From Granulicella arctica (GTDB lineage: Bacteria > Acidobacteriota > Terriglobia > Terriglobales > Acidobacteriaceae), in the NCBI RefSeq assembly GCF_013410065.1, contig NZ_JACCCW010000002.1, forward strand, positions 186,001-250,000: 64,000 nt of DNA. The letters run 5' to 3'. Positions 7,235-16,809 of this stretch are shown here, piece by piece. The position numbers and the translations under genes were made by a program. Under the pieces are notes generated by a model. The model had not been told where the DNA came from. It ran no database searches and was given only the letters and a program-made list of their open reading frames with translations. How positions within the stretch are numbered: position 1 is the first letter of the stretch; each line of letters begins with the position of its first letter.

Positions 7235-7538
7235 GCGGTCTCCCAGGAGGAATAGTTCTGGCTAAATGCCGGTTTTCTGCCGATTATTTGAAATATCTGG
7301 CGTTGCCCAGGAAGTCTACATACCGTGGCTTACCTTTTTTTGAGTGGGCATATCCGTCCTTCGCCTCGGGACTCAGTCCAAGAAGACCTCTCGGCGGTTT
7401 TAGGTATATGTCTCTGAATGTTTAGTAATATCTGCAACTCTATTAGCGGTAATTTATAAACTGTTCTGATAATTGACCTTATTGGACAATGATGTTGTGT
7501 AATGGATAACGCACTTTGGACATATTGTTTTATTTGCA

Positions 7539-7612
7539 TGAAGTGCGCTCCGTGAATGTGAAGCTGTGTTGATCCGAATCTTTGACAGCGCGGCTCAGAA
7601 GACTTCAACCCT
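7539..7612 (+). repeat. Direct repeat, copy 2 of 2
   Basis: Second copy of the 74-base repeat, 48 bases identical and the end slightly diverged (ends AGAAGACTTCAACCCTG). It lies about 230 bases before the relaxase. It may be the footprint of a duplication, an insertion of the 304 bases between the copies, or a functional pair of binding sites. Confidence 0.9.
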
Positions 7613-7637
7613 GGCAGGCGGCCCACAGCTCAATCAA

Positions 7638-7671
7638 GCCCAACGATTGGGCGTCCAAAGTCTCGACTTTG
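7638..7671. repeat. Two adjacent short hairpins upstream of the relaxase gene
   Basis: GCCCAA-cga-TTGGGC (7638-7652) is followed after 3 bases by CAAAGT-ctcg-ACTTTG (7656-7671). Tandem hairpins near a relaxase gene can belong to a transfer origin. No T tract follows, so a terminator is less likely. Confidence 0.5.
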
Positions 7672-7839
7672 AACACGGAGCTCATTCGCCCCGGTCATAG
7701 GCTGGTTGCAAATCCATATTCACTTCGCGCCAATCACGATGCGCTCTATGACTCAAATTAGTACCAAGGTGTCGGCTTGTGTTTACCAACGTGGCATAGA
7801 ATTTTGCTGTGGCTCATCTAGTCGTTTGGAGCAAGGCCC

Positions 7840-10611
7840 ATGCTCTCGATGTCTCCCAAACCGTTATCGGCAGGCCAGGCACGGACTTATCATGAGCGAG
7901 AGTTCGCATCCCAGGGGCAGAACTACTGGAGCCGGGATCGGCAGGGCTACAGCGAGTGGCAGGGCAAGCTGGCCGAGAGGTGGGGCTTGCAAGGTCCGGT
8001 GGGCAATGAAGAGTTCGCCCGGCTGACAGAAGGCCAACATCCTTTGACTGGCGAACAGCTCGTTCGCCATCAGCCGCAGAAGACCTACGAAAATCAGATC
8101 GGCAAGGAAGTCACCAGTGTGGAGCACCGTGCTGGATGGGATGGAACCATCTCCGCGCCGAAGTCGGTTTCGATCACCGCGCTTGTGGGCGGCGATGACC
8201 GCGTAAGAGAGGCACACCGTGAAAGCGTCCGTGTAGCACTGGGGGAGTTGGAACAGTTCACCCAGGCGCGGATCGGCAACGTCCATAAGCCGGAGACGAC
8301 GGGGAAGTTCGTTGCCGCGACCTTCGAGCACGACACGGCGCGGCCCGTCGATGGCTATGCCGCGCCGCAACTCCACACCCATGCCGTTATCTTCAACGTC
8401 ACCGAACGCGACGCCGGTCCCGGCAAGCTGACCCGCTCCGTGCAGTCGCACGAGCTGTACGCTGCCCAGAAGTACGTGACGGCTGTCTACCGGTCGGAGC
8501 TGGCGACACGGTTGCAGGGTTTGGGGTATCAGTTGGAGCGTGGGGAATACGGGCAACCCGAGATCAGGGGCTATACGAAGGAGTATCTCGAAGCCTCCAG
8601 TCTGCGCCGGGAACAGATCCAGGATTACAAGCGTGAGCAGGGCTTGGACGGTTCCTCGGCGGCGCAGATCGCCGCGCATCGGACGCGCGATCGCAAGGAG
8701 CTGCTGTCGCCCGAAGAGGTGTTGCAGCGGCACCGGGACCTTGCCGCGCAGTACGGCCATCAAGCGGATCGCATCGTCGCCCAAGCCAGGGAGCAAGGGC
8801 AGCGGCAGACTCAGGAACCGGAACGAGGCGTGAGCCAGGCGCAACAAGCCGTGACCTACGCCCGCGATCATCTCTTCGAGCGTGGTGCGGTCCATGCCCG
8901 GAAAGACATCCTCGCAGCAGCCCTTGACCGGAGCATGGCCCAAGCGACTCCCAACCAAGTGCGGGAGGAGTTCGAGCGCCGCGTACAAACTGGGGAGTTT
9001 CGCCGGGTGGAGAACGTCGGGACTGGCCCTCAGTACACGACCGCCGCAATGCTACGCATGGAACGCGAGACCATCGCCCACATGCAAGCAGGCAACCGGC
9101 GCGGCTTCGAGGACGCGATGCTCGTTTCTCCGAGCATTCGAATTGCGACGGAGAATCGCCATCGGGAGCTAAACTCCGGTCAACTCCGCGCCGTCGATGA
9201 AATCTTTCTCTCGCGCGAGAAGATCATCGGTCTGGACGGAGTCGCGGGCGGGGGTAAGACAACGACGCTGGCAGTCGTTCGCGAGGGTGCGGAGAGTGCT
9301 GGATATACCGTGGAGGGTTTTGCTCCCACATCGAGGGCCGCGCAGAAGCTCGGGGAGTCCGGGATCGAGACCAGGACCTTGCAGTCACATCTTGCTCAAG
9401 GCCAAAAGGCAGACACCGGCGAGCACCGGCTCTATGTAGTGGACGAGAGTTCGCTCGCGTCCACCAAACAGATGCACGAGTTCGTGTCTCGCCTGCATCC
9501 GAACGACCGTGTTCTCTTAGTGGGCGATACTCGGCAACATGAGTCCGTCGAGGCGGGACGCATCTTCGCCCAGCTTCAGGACGCGGGGATGAAGACGGTC
9601 AAGCTCGATGAGATCGTGCGGCAGCGCGACCCGGAACTGAAACAAACCGTCGAGCAACTCGCGAGAGGCGATGTCCGCGCGGCGCTGGCGGGGTTAGAAC
9701 AGCAGGGCCGCATCCATGAGGTACAGGGCCATGACGAACGCGTGGCAGCCATCGCAAAAGAGTATGCGAGGTCGCCGGAGAGCACGTTGGTTGTCTCACC
9801 CGACAACCGCTCCCGCGTGGAGATCAACCGGGCAATTCATGTGGAGATGCAGTCTAAAGGCGTTGTCGGTCAGGAAGAGCATCGCGTGCAGGTCCTCGTT
9901 CCCCGTCAGGATCTCACCGGCGCAGACCGTACATGGGCCGAGCGGTACAACGTCGGCGACGTACTGCGTTACTCGCGAGACTCCAAAGAAACTGGCATCC
10001 ACAAAGGCGAGTACGCAAAGGTGACCGAGATCGACGCAGCCAGCAACCGGCTAACCGTCGAGATGAAGGACGGTATGGAGAAGACCTACGACCCGCGCCG
10101 TCAACAGGGTGTCTCCGTTTATCGCGAAGAGGAGCGAGCCTTCTCCATCGGAGACCGGGTGCAGCTCACCGCGCCTTCCCTTGAGCTGAAGGTTGCCAAT
10201 CGCGAGCTGGGGACGGTGGAGGGTATCGGCGAGGATGGGAGGCTGTCCCTCAAGATGGATGGGGGCCGCGCGGTCGAGCTTGATCCGGAGAAGCACCCGC
10301 ATCTCGATCATGGCTATGCGGTGACCAGTCATTCCAGCCAGGGGCAGACCGCTGACCGCGTGTTGATCCACGTCGATACCGAACTGGGAGCCAAGGACCT
10401 ACTGAACAATCGCATGGCCTACGTGGCCGTCTCGCGTGGAGCGCAGGACGCACAGATCTTCACCAACGACCGGGAGAAACTCTCCTCTGCGCTCGGCCAC
10501 GATGTATCGCACCAAAGCGCCCATGCAACAGAGATCACTACCTCGAAGTCGATTCAGCAGGAGATCGCACCTAAGCATGAACAACAATACGAGCATGGAA
10601 TCGGCCTGTAG
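7840..10611 (+). CDS. MOBF-family conjugative relaxase-helicase (TrwC/TraI type)
   Basis: A 923-residue protein with relaxase and helicase parts. N-terminal tyrosines Tyr17 (ARTYHEREF) and Tyr29 (QNYW) are candidates for the DNA-cleaving pair. The metal-binding histidine triad is His164 (FEHDTAR) with His179 and His181 (PQLHTHAVIF). The C-terminal half is a RecD-like superfamily 1 helicase: Walker A GVAGGGKTT (467-475), Walker B-like YVVDESSLAS (about 530), and TSHSSQGQTADRV plus YVAVSRGAQ near the end. Known role: nicks oriT, stays bound to the 5' end and unwinds the transferred strand. It is the same direction as the coupling protein, but the CHAT/HTH locus on the other strand now lies between them. 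Confidence 0.93.
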   Translation: MLSMSPKPLSAGQARTYHEREFASQGQNYWSRDRQGYSEWQGKLAERWGLQGPVGNEEFARLTEGQHPLTGEQLVRHQPQKTYENQIGKEVTSVEHRAGWDGTISAPKSVSITALVGGDDRVREAHRESVRVALGELEQFTQARIGNVHKPETTGKFVAATFEHDTARPVDGYAAPQLHTHAVIFNVTERDAGPGKLTRSVQSHELYAAQKYVTAVYRSELATRLQGLGYQLERGEYGQPEIRGYTKEYLEASSLRREQIQDYKREQGLDGSSAAQIAAHRTRDRKELLSPEEVLQRHRDLAAQYGHQADRIVAQAREQGQRQTQEPERGVSQAQQAVTYARDHLFERGAVHARKDILAAALDRSMAQATPNQVREEFERRVQTGEFRRVENVGTGPQYTTAAMLRMERETIAHMQAGNRRGFEDAMLVSPSIRIATENRHRELNSGQLRAVDEIFLSREKIIGLDGVAGGGKTTTLAVVREGAESAGYTVEGFAPTSRAAQKLGESGIETRTLQSHLAQGQKADTGEHRLYVVDESSLASTKQMHEFVSRLHPNDRVLLVGDTRQHESVEAGRIFAQLQDAGMKTVKLDEIVRQRDPELKQTVEQLARGDVRAALAGLEQQGRIHEVQGHDERVAAIAKEYARSPESTLVVSPDNRSRVEINRAIHVEMQSKGVVGQEEHRVQVLVPRQDLTGADRTWAERYNVGDVLRYSRDSKETGIHKGEYAKVTEIDAASNRLTVEMKDGMEKTYDPRRQQGVSVYREEERAFSIGDRVQLTAPSLELKVANRELGTVEGIGEDGRLSLKMDGGRAVELDPEKHPHLDHGYAVTSHSSQGQTADRVLIHVDTELGAKDLLNNRMAYVAVSRGAQDAQIFTNDREKLSSALGHDVSHQSAHATEITTSKSIQQEIAPKHEQQYEHGIGL

Positions 10612-10799
10612 CCTGCCTGTCCAGATATATTGAGTCCGCGCTTGCCGCCACCGCCGACCTCACGACCGTGTGAGATAAATTCGGGCCAGCGATCAGCGCA
10701 CTTCGGGTTCAAACCGAGGCAAGGTTTCGAATGGGGCATCGAGTTATCCTACTTGGGGAGACTGGTGGCAGAACACTACCTTCGCATGATAAGGGCCTT

Positions 10800-11183
10800 A
10801 TGAAAACCACGATTATGGTCATGGATGTATTCGTGAGATTCCGCTTAGTCGCCATCGTGCAATCAGAGCAACAGACGCAGGCATGGGAAATGCAGGTCAT
10901 GGTCATCCAACAGGTTGCAGACATCCTGATTTCCCTTGGCTTTTTGGATTCCAAAGCTGCTGCGCTGCTCACGGAAGCTAGTACCACCATCACGCCTCAG
11001 CCAGGCATCAAGACAATTCCGTTTTCGGATTTCATCACGTTAACCGAACTCGTCTACCCTGACTCCGAGCCAGTAAGCCTGGAGGCTCAACAGGGCCATG
11101 CGCTTATCGCTACTGGCGAAACGACAGAAGAAGCTCTTGCCTCCGCAGGCTTCGTATTGAAGATGGACGGCCCGTTGCAGTGA
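10800..11183 (+). CDS. Hypothetical protein in the mobile element
   Basis: A 127-residue protein from the ATG at 10800; the frame is open to an ATG at 10731, but the extra 23 residues look unlike protein. The first part (MKTTIMVMDVFVRFRLVAIV) is hydrophobic with beta-strand character; the middle has helix VIQQVADILISLGFLDSKAA. No catalytic motif is visible and I do not recognise a family. It lies between relaxase and ArdC, so it probably belongs to the element. Confidence 0.5.
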   Translation: MKTTIMVMDVFVRFRLVAIVQSEQQTQAWEMQVMVIQQVADILISLGFLDSKAAALLTEASTTITPQPGIKTIPFSDFITLTELVYPDSEPVSLEAQQGHALIATGETTEEALASAGFVLKMDGPLQ

Positions 11184-11232
11184 CGCTGTCTTGAACAGGC
11201 GCAATTTCTTCTAGGCGAAGAATTTGTCCGGC

Positions 11233-11457
11233 CTACAGTTCCGCCAGAAACTTCATCAATGCCTTATCGTCAGGCCATCTCCTCCATCCGCGCATCGGGC
11301 TCAGCTCGTCCAGTTGTGTCCTAACTCTCGTGGGAGTAGGCTTCCTCCCGCGCTGCGACCGCCACGCGTTCTCCGCTTCCCACCTCTGCGGGCCTTTCCC
11401 GCCCGCAACGCCCACCCTATAAATCTGTGCGCCAACGCGCACGATTTCGGAAACCAA
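11233..11457 (-). CDS. Possible small basic protein, doubtful gene
   Basis: Reverse-strand frame of 74 codons starting with TTG at 11457; AGGGAGG lies directly before it, with almost no spacer. The composition (IVRVGAQIYRVGVAGG, RRWPDDKALMKFLAEL) looks more like protein than the surrounding frames, and the predicted C terminus is a plausible amphipathic helix. No family is recognised. It could be a chance frame in a GC-rich leader. Confidence 0.3.
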   Translation of the reverse strand: MVSEIVRVGAQIYRVGVAGGKGPQRWEAENAWRSQRGRKPTPTRVRTQLDELSPMRGWRRWPDDKALMKFLAEL

Positions 11458-11619
11458 GCCTCCCTAGTGGGCTCCGCCCCCCGCGCGGCGACAAGGGCTT
11501 CCCCAATCTTCCGCGCTTCGCTTGTGCAGACCTTCGCTGCGCTCGCCCTCCGCTTTGCTCCGGGTGGGGAGACCCCTCCCTTGCACCTTGCTACCCCCGC
11601 CTTCGCCAGGTGGCGTTCG

Positions 11620-11646
11620 GCATGTACATGCCGCGTTTCAACGCGG
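11620..11646 (+). promoter_or_regulatory. Palindromic operator-like sites before ArdC-like gene
   Basis: A 12-base perfect palindrome (GCATGTACATGC) is joined by one shared base to a 7+7 inverted repeat (CCGCGTT-tc-AACGCGG). They end 33 bases before the start codon at 11680, a normal place for a repressor site. Confidence 0.5.
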
Positions 11647-11679
11647 AAGTGCAAAAGCCAAACCCAAGGAGCCAACACC

Positions 11680-12564
11680 ATGAACACCATCGCCATCACC
11701 GAAAGCAAGAAGCCCAACACTAAGCAGGAATTGATTGCCACCAACGTCAAGCTATTGATTGAGCAACTGGAGGCCGGACACTCCGAAGCCCTCACGACCT
11801 ACCTCACCGTCATGAGCCGATTCCATAACTATTCCTTCGGGAACGTCTTGGAGATCGCGCGGCAAATGCCCTCGGCGACCAGAGTAGCGGGGTTCTGGAC
11901 ATGGAAGAGCCTTGGCCGTTTTGTGAAGGCCGGACAGAAAGGCATCCGCATCCTTGCTCCCATCGTTGGCGTTCGCCGCAAGAAGGACGAGGTAGCGCAG
12001 AAGGACATTACCAAGCAGAACGAGCGCGTCTTGCTTGGCTTCCGCAACGCTTACGTCTTCGATATCTCGCAGACCGAAGGCGTAGAACTGCCTTGCTTGC
12101 GGCAAGTCACCGGCGACCCAGGCGAGAACATCGAACGGTTGACCGCCTTCCTCAACAGCAGGGGCATTTCTGTCAGCTATAGCGCGAACATTGCGCCAGC
12201 CCTCGGCATGAGTTACGGCGGACGCATTGCCATCCTGCCCGGACAGTCCAAGGCAGAAACTTTCGCCACGCTTGTCCATGAGGCAGGACACGAACTGTTG
12301 CACCGCAGCGAACGCCGCACCGCTACCACCAAAATCGTGCGCGAGACGGAAGCCGAGGCCGTGGCGTTTGTGGTGGGTAAAGCTGTTGGTTTGGTCAACG
12401 AAGATTCTAGTGCCTCGTACATCCAGCTTTACCACGGCAACGCTTCACTGTTGGCCGAATCGCTCGAAGTGATTCAGCAGACCGCCGCCGTCATCCTTGA
12501 CGCCCTGGAACCGCCCATCTCTGAGGAAGTAACCAGCGAGGAACTGGAGGCAGTTGCGGCATGA
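11680..12564 (+). CDS. ArdC-like antirestriction protein (ssDNA-binding plus metallopeptidase)
   Basis: A 294-residue protein. The ATG at 11680 was chosen because AAGGAG lies 8 bases before it; the frame is open 152 codons further but that part is leader DNA. Residues about 15-130 match the ArdC N-terminal domain (SRFHNYSFGNVLEIARQMP, then FWTWKSLGRFVKAGQKGIRI). The C-terminal part is a zincin-like metallopeptidase: HEAGH at 200-204 with acidic residues following at 222-226. Known role: ArdC proteins carried by conjugative plasmids protect incoming DNA in the recipient. It is probably the last gene of the element. Confidence 0.85.
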   Translation: MNTIAITESKKPNTKQELIATNVKLLIEQLEAGHSEALTTYLTVMSRFHNYSFGNVLEIARQMPSATRVAGFWTWKSLGRFVKAGQKGIRILAPIVGVRRKKDEVAQKDITKQNERVLLGFRNAYVFDISQTEGVELPCLRQVTGDPGENIERLTAFLNSRGISVSYSANIAPALGMSYGGRIAILPGQSKAETFATLVHEAGHELLHRSERRTATTKIVRETEAEAVAFVVGKAVGLVNEDSSASYIQLYHGNASLLAESLEVIQQTAAVILDALEPPISEEVTSEELEAVAA

Positions 12565-12872
12565 AATCACGTCCTCAGCCATGCAAGAATCGGACGACAC
12601 GGAAACAGGACAGACGGGACGCACATCATCCCGTCTGAGCTTTTCAGCCGCGCGGGAGACACCCTGCGGGTTTCTCCCGGCCCTCTTCCGGCGATGAAAA
12701 GCTGTCATTCACACTGGATTCTGCACATTTGTCCTGCACAATTCCTACACAGGCAAAAATAGGAACATTATCTGCAATAAAAACAATCGGATACAAAAGT
12801 TTTATCACCCGCTCAGGATGACAGTTTTGTTTGTGTGGTGGATGAAAGAACAAGCAGCGGCAAGTGCTGAGG
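12565..12872. other. Junction region between mobile element and core chromosome
   Basis: No gene. It contains a hairpin at 12612-12636, a larger inverted repeat (AGCTTTTCA at 12638-12646 against TGAAAAGCT at 12695-12703) that encloses CGGGAGA...TCTCCCG, then an AT-rich part, and near 12807-12830 the tail of the dispersed 'ctcaggatgacag' repeat that is common in the core part. The right boundary of the element therefore probably lies between 12565 and about 12807; no attachment-site duplication can be identified without the left end. Confidence 0.45.
12612..12645 (+). terminator. Possible terminator after ArdC-like gene
   Basis: Perfect 8-base stem AGACGGGA (12612-12619) with TCCCGTCT (12629-12636), followed by GAGCTTTT. 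It lies 48 bases after the ArdC stop codon. Confidence 0.5.
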
Positions 12873-13658
12873 TTAGGTTTGCTGGCGGGCTTGGCGGACC
12901 ATTTCGACGAGGGCGGTGCGGGTTTCGGTGGGGGTGGTGACCTGGTGGGGGAAGTTGATGCGGGTGCCCTTCATGCCTTCGGCGGTTTTGAGGCGGAGGT
13001 GGAAGCCGAGGCGATCGACGGCGGTCATGGTGGCCTCGGTGGCTTCGAGCTGGGAGTGGGTGCGGGCGAGGAGGATCATGGCGTCGGTGTGGTCGGCGTT
13101 CATGTGGCTGAGGATGCCTGTCGCGGAGGCGGAGAGGGGATCGGGCGCGGCGGTGGTGTAGTCGGCTGCGGTGACCCAGCCCATGACGCCGAATCCGCCG
13201 ACGTAGTAGAGGTCGAGGATGTCCATGCGGAAGAAGGAGAAGTCGGCGAAGTCGACCCAGTAGCGGGAGTTTTCGTGGCGGGCGAGATAGAGTTCGCGGA
13301 CGGCGGCTTTGTCTGCTTCGGGGACCTGGAGGATGTTGCCGATGAGGGTGGCGCGGGCGGCGCCGAGGGGGTCTCCGTCGGCTGCGGGCTGGGTGACGAA
13401 GAGGCTGGCGCGCGGGTCGGCTTTGATGTTCTGGGTGTGCATGGCCATGTTGCTGATGAGGAAGAGGGGGCGGCCCGTCGCGTCGAGTGCGTAGGGCATG
13501 AGCGAGCCGAAGGGGAAGCCGGGTTGTTTTTTGGAGAGCGTGGAGAGGGTCGCGAGGGAGTGGAGATGGAGGAGGGTGCGGGTGCGCTCGGCGTGGGTGG
13601 GCTCGGGGATGATGGGGAGGGAGGGGCCGGTGTAGGCGTGCTGCGGGCGTGTGGACAT
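12873..13658 (-). CDS. HugZ-like heme-binding/utilization protein with DUF2470 domain
   Basis: A 261-residue protein. Residues about 18-170 form the split-barrel fold of pyridoxamine 5'-phosphate oxidase-like proteins (TLSTLSKKQPGFPFGSLMPY, then SNMAMHTQNIKADPRASLFV). The C-terminal part (about 180-255) is the DUF2470/HugZ region with GILSHMNADHTDAMILLAR. Known of the family: some members degrade heme to release iron, others have unknown substrates, and the domain order here is the HugZ one. It stands alone on the minus strand, divergent from a secreted unknown. Confidence 0.75.
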   Translation of the reverse strand: MSTRPQHAYTGPSLPIIPEPTHAERTRTLLHLHSLATLSTLSKKQPGFPFGSLMPYALDATGRPLFLISNMAMHTQNIKADPRASLFVTQPAADGDPLGAARATLIGNILQVPEADKAAVRELYLARHENSRYWVDFADFSFFRMDILDLYYVGGFGVMGWVTAADYTTAAPDPLSASATGILSHMNADHTDAMILLARTHSQLEATEATMTAVDRLGFHLRLKTAEGMKGTRINFPHQVTTPTETRTALVEMVRQARQQT

Positions 13659-13748
13659 TGAACTAATGATAGATGGGGTGGATGGGTTTGGAGTTGCCGA
13701 TTTCCCCGTTGTGCGGGAGTCTCTCTAGAAGCGTCTATGCTTGGTGTA

Positions 13749-14465
13749 ATGAAAACAACATTTTTTCGTAACCTGCGTCTGCTGAGAGTCTGCGTCTGCC
13801 TCTTCAGCCTTGTTCTACCGGTTACGCCTTGTCTTGGTGAGGGCGATCCATGGCAGTCGCTAAGGCTGCTGAAACGAGGTCTAGGCTTCGTCTTCATTGA
13901 ACACGACCAGACTTGCCGGTATGGTGAACTCAAAGAAGTCACAGATACAAACGTCTCGATCAAAACGACACAAGGTAGTGTGGTGATCCCGAAATCGGAT
14001 TTAGTACGAGTCCGATCTGGGTTTGGCGGGCGCTCCGTAGCGAACGATAATCCTAATTTGCCGCTCTTCACCCTTTACAGCGGCAGAAGCTCATGGGCTG
14101 ATCTCCTAGCTTTCGCCCCCTTTGAGTCAAAAGGGCATCCCTACGCCACGGTGAATTTCTCACTAAAGACAAAAGATGGCAGGCTGCATAGAGGCTTCCT
14201 TAGCAAGGTGACAGCGGAAGAGATCACGCTTACTGACAAGGTTGGAAGTGTTGCTACCTTTCCTAAGGGACAAATTGACCAAGTCGACTACATCCGAGAA
14301 AAGCCTCTCAGCGATACGCAGGAGTTCTATTGGGAAGAACTAGGTATGGGGATCGTTTTCGATCCGCAACTTTACCCACGGCTGTTTCACTTGGGAGACA
14401 CCATGCCGGTGACCTTATATCAATCAATACTCGCTGAAGAAAATTCCGCAGTCATGTGCAAATGA
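13749..14465 (+). CDS. Secreted hypothetical protein with two internal Sm-like repeats
   Basis: A 238-residue protein from the ATG at 13749 (an ATG four codons earlier is also possible). Residues 1-27 are a signal peptide (RNLRLLRVCVCLFSLVLP). Two related stretches follow: YGELKEVTDTNVSIKTTQGS-VVIPKSDLVRVR and HRGFLSKVTAEEITLTDKVG-SVATFPKGQIDQV. Both have the form 'G.L..VT...i.l....G....P...i..V', like small beta-barrels of the Sm type. No catalytic residues are seen. I do not recognise a named family; periplasmic location is inferred. Confidence 0.6.
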   Translation: MKTTFFRNLRLLRVCVCLFSLVLPVTPCLGEGDPWQSLRLLKRGLGFVFIEHDQTCRYGELKEVTDTNVSIKTTQGSVVIPKSDLVRVRSGFGGRSVANDNPNLPLFTLYSGRSSWADLLAFAPFESKGHPYATVNFSLKTKDGRLHRGFLSKVTAEEITLTDKVGSVATFPKGQIDQVDYIREKPLSDTQEFYWEELGMGIVFDPQLYPRLFHLGDTMPVTLYQSILAEENSAVMCK

Positions 14466-14606
14466 GTTGTTGCTCTTCCTGACAATGTCGGGTTATCGGC
14501 AAACTTGAAGAGAGTGGCTTGTGATGGTGATCGCGAATAAGCGGCCCTACTGCGATGAAACTGTTGTGGGAATGGGGCATCCGGCACGACAGTTCTATAC
14601 TTCCTA

Positions 14607-15290
14607 ATGCGCCAAACTTTGCAAATCCGCCAAGTTATTCTCTCAGCATTTTGTCTGCTCTTCCTGGTGCAGAGTTCCTGCATCGTTGCGCAAACTTCCA
14701 TCACTGAACAGAGCAAGCCTGAGGCCGCGAAGAGCATTCATCAGATGTTCCTGGATGATCAGGACGATGTTCCAGCTGGCAAGCCCGGCGGCATTGCATC
14801 TATTTCACAAGAGGATATTAAGGAGCGAGGAGAAAAGCGACGTCTACTAGTCCGAACCATGTTGGCGAAAGGTGAGGTGCAAACTGGCGAGGATCTTCAC
14901 GATGCTGCGCTGCTCTTTCAACATGGGGTAACGGCTGATGACTACCTGCTCGCACACATCCTTGCGGTCGAAGCTGTGATCAGAGGGAATGATAAGTCAA
15001 AATTTCTGGCAGCCGCTACATTGGACCGCTATCTTCAATCCATCAACAAGTCTCAGGTCTTCGGCACGCAATATGCTCCAGACCCAAATACTCCAGTTGT
15101 GAAGGCGGCTGATGGAGTTTTTAAGGGAAGAATTTGGACACATGGCCCTCTTGATGAACACTTAGTGCCGGATATTCTGCGCCACGATTACTGTGTTCCA
15201 GATTTGGAACAGCAGAAGAAAAATCTGGCTACCTTGAATGCAGGGTCTTACCCTGGCGAGGCGTTGGTGGTTCCTGGCTGCCAGCGATAG
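14607..15290 (+). CDS. Secreted hypothetical protein, DUF6624-like
   Basis: A 227-residue protein with an N-terminal signal peptide (about 1-29, VILSAFCLLFLVQSSCIVAQ). The central part is helical (DLHDAALLFQHGVTADDYLL, then KFLAAATLDRYLQSINKSQ) and is followed by VFGTQYAPD and a C-terminal DYCVPDLEQQKKNLATLNAG. The order 'YGTQ...' followed by 'PL...R...LGL.P' recalls DUF6624 proteins, though I am not certain. It lies 141 bases after the preceding secreted protein in the same direction. Function unknown. Confidence 0.55.
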   Translation: MRQTLQIRQVILSAFCLLFLVQSSCIVAQTSITEQSKPEAAKSIHQMFLDDQDDVPAGKPGGIASISQEDIKERGEKRRLLVRTMLAKGEVQTGEDLHDAALLFQHGVTADDYLLAHILAVEAVIRGNDKSKFLAAATLDRYLQSINKSQVFGTQYAPDPNTPVVKAADGVFKGRIWTHGPLDEHLVPDILRHDYCVPDLEQQKKNLATLNAGSYPGEALVVPGCQR

Positions 15291-15415
15291 GCGAAACCGT
15301 TTATCAATCAATAAATAAGGAGCTAAGGCGAAATGCGGGAGGTTCGATTGCTGCGCGCATTAGAGTGCTGCGTGTGCCTTTGCTTAGGATGGCAGTTTTT
15401 TGCGGGTGGGGAAAG

Positions 15416-15483
15416 AACAAGCAACGGCAAAGGCAACCGCAGGTCCTTCGGCTACGCTGCGCTGCGCTCAGGATGACAGTTTT
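15416..15483. repeat. Dispersed 'ggtccttcg...ctcaggatgacag' repeat
   Basis: Begins AACAAGCAACGGCAAAGGCA, continues with CCGCAGGTCCTTCGG, a short variable middle, and ends CGCTCAGGATGACAGTTT. The same head and tail recur at 18226, 18316 and 21990. Confidence 0.85.
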
Positions 15484-15555
15484 GTTGTGGGTTCGAAATT
15501 GGTTTGTGGACCGTTTTCACTGACGCAAAGCGAGGGGTAATAGCTTCGCTTGATT

Positions 15556-16800
<1,245 letters not shown>

Positions 16801-16809
16801 AGTTTGACC

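Larger units (their letters stand above)
7023..7839. other. Long AT-rich intergenic region between HTH/CHAT operon and relaxase
   Basis: About 800 bases without a supportable protein gene. The left part (7030-7140) is very AT-rich and should hold the promoter of the leftward HTH array; it contains the palindrome CAAATATATTTG (7069-7080), an inverted repeat AAGTAA-taat-TTACTT (7098-7113) and TTTCAACAAG twice (7036-7045 and 7082-7091). The middle is framed by two direct repeats of about 74 bases. The right part holds two adjacent hairpins (7638-7652 and 7656-7671) before the relaxase. A small RNA or an oriT is possible but cannot be shown from sequence alone. Confidence 0.6.
11184..11679. other. 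Long leader region upstream of the ArdC-like gene
   Basis: Nearly 500 bases with no clear + strand gene. The plus strand is pyrimidine-rich in parts. Just before the ArdC start lie the palindrome GCATGTACATGC (11620-11631) and the inverted repeat CCGCGTT-tc-AACGCGG (11631-11646), which look like operators. On the reverse strand a 74-codon frame (11233-11457) is listed separately. Confidence 0.5.
1..12806. mobile_element. Mobilizable or integrative element (left end outside window)
   Basis: Coupling protein, MOBF relaxase, relaxosome-type small protein, ArdC-like protein and cargo (Hen1/Pnkp, HTH/CHAT) are grouped at the left of the window, while everything to the right is core metabolism. 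No type IV secretion channel, integrase or replication gene lies in the visible part. The left boundary is not visible and the right boundary is approximate. Confidence 0.6.

Noticed and set aside
7204..7425. 73-codon frame in the repeat region before the relaxase
   Set aside because: Begins within a direct repeat, has no ribosome binding site and no protein-like pattern.
12864..13661. 265-codon Gly-rich frame antisense to the HugZ-like gene
   Set aside because: Low-complexity shadow; the minus-strand gene matches a family along its whole length.
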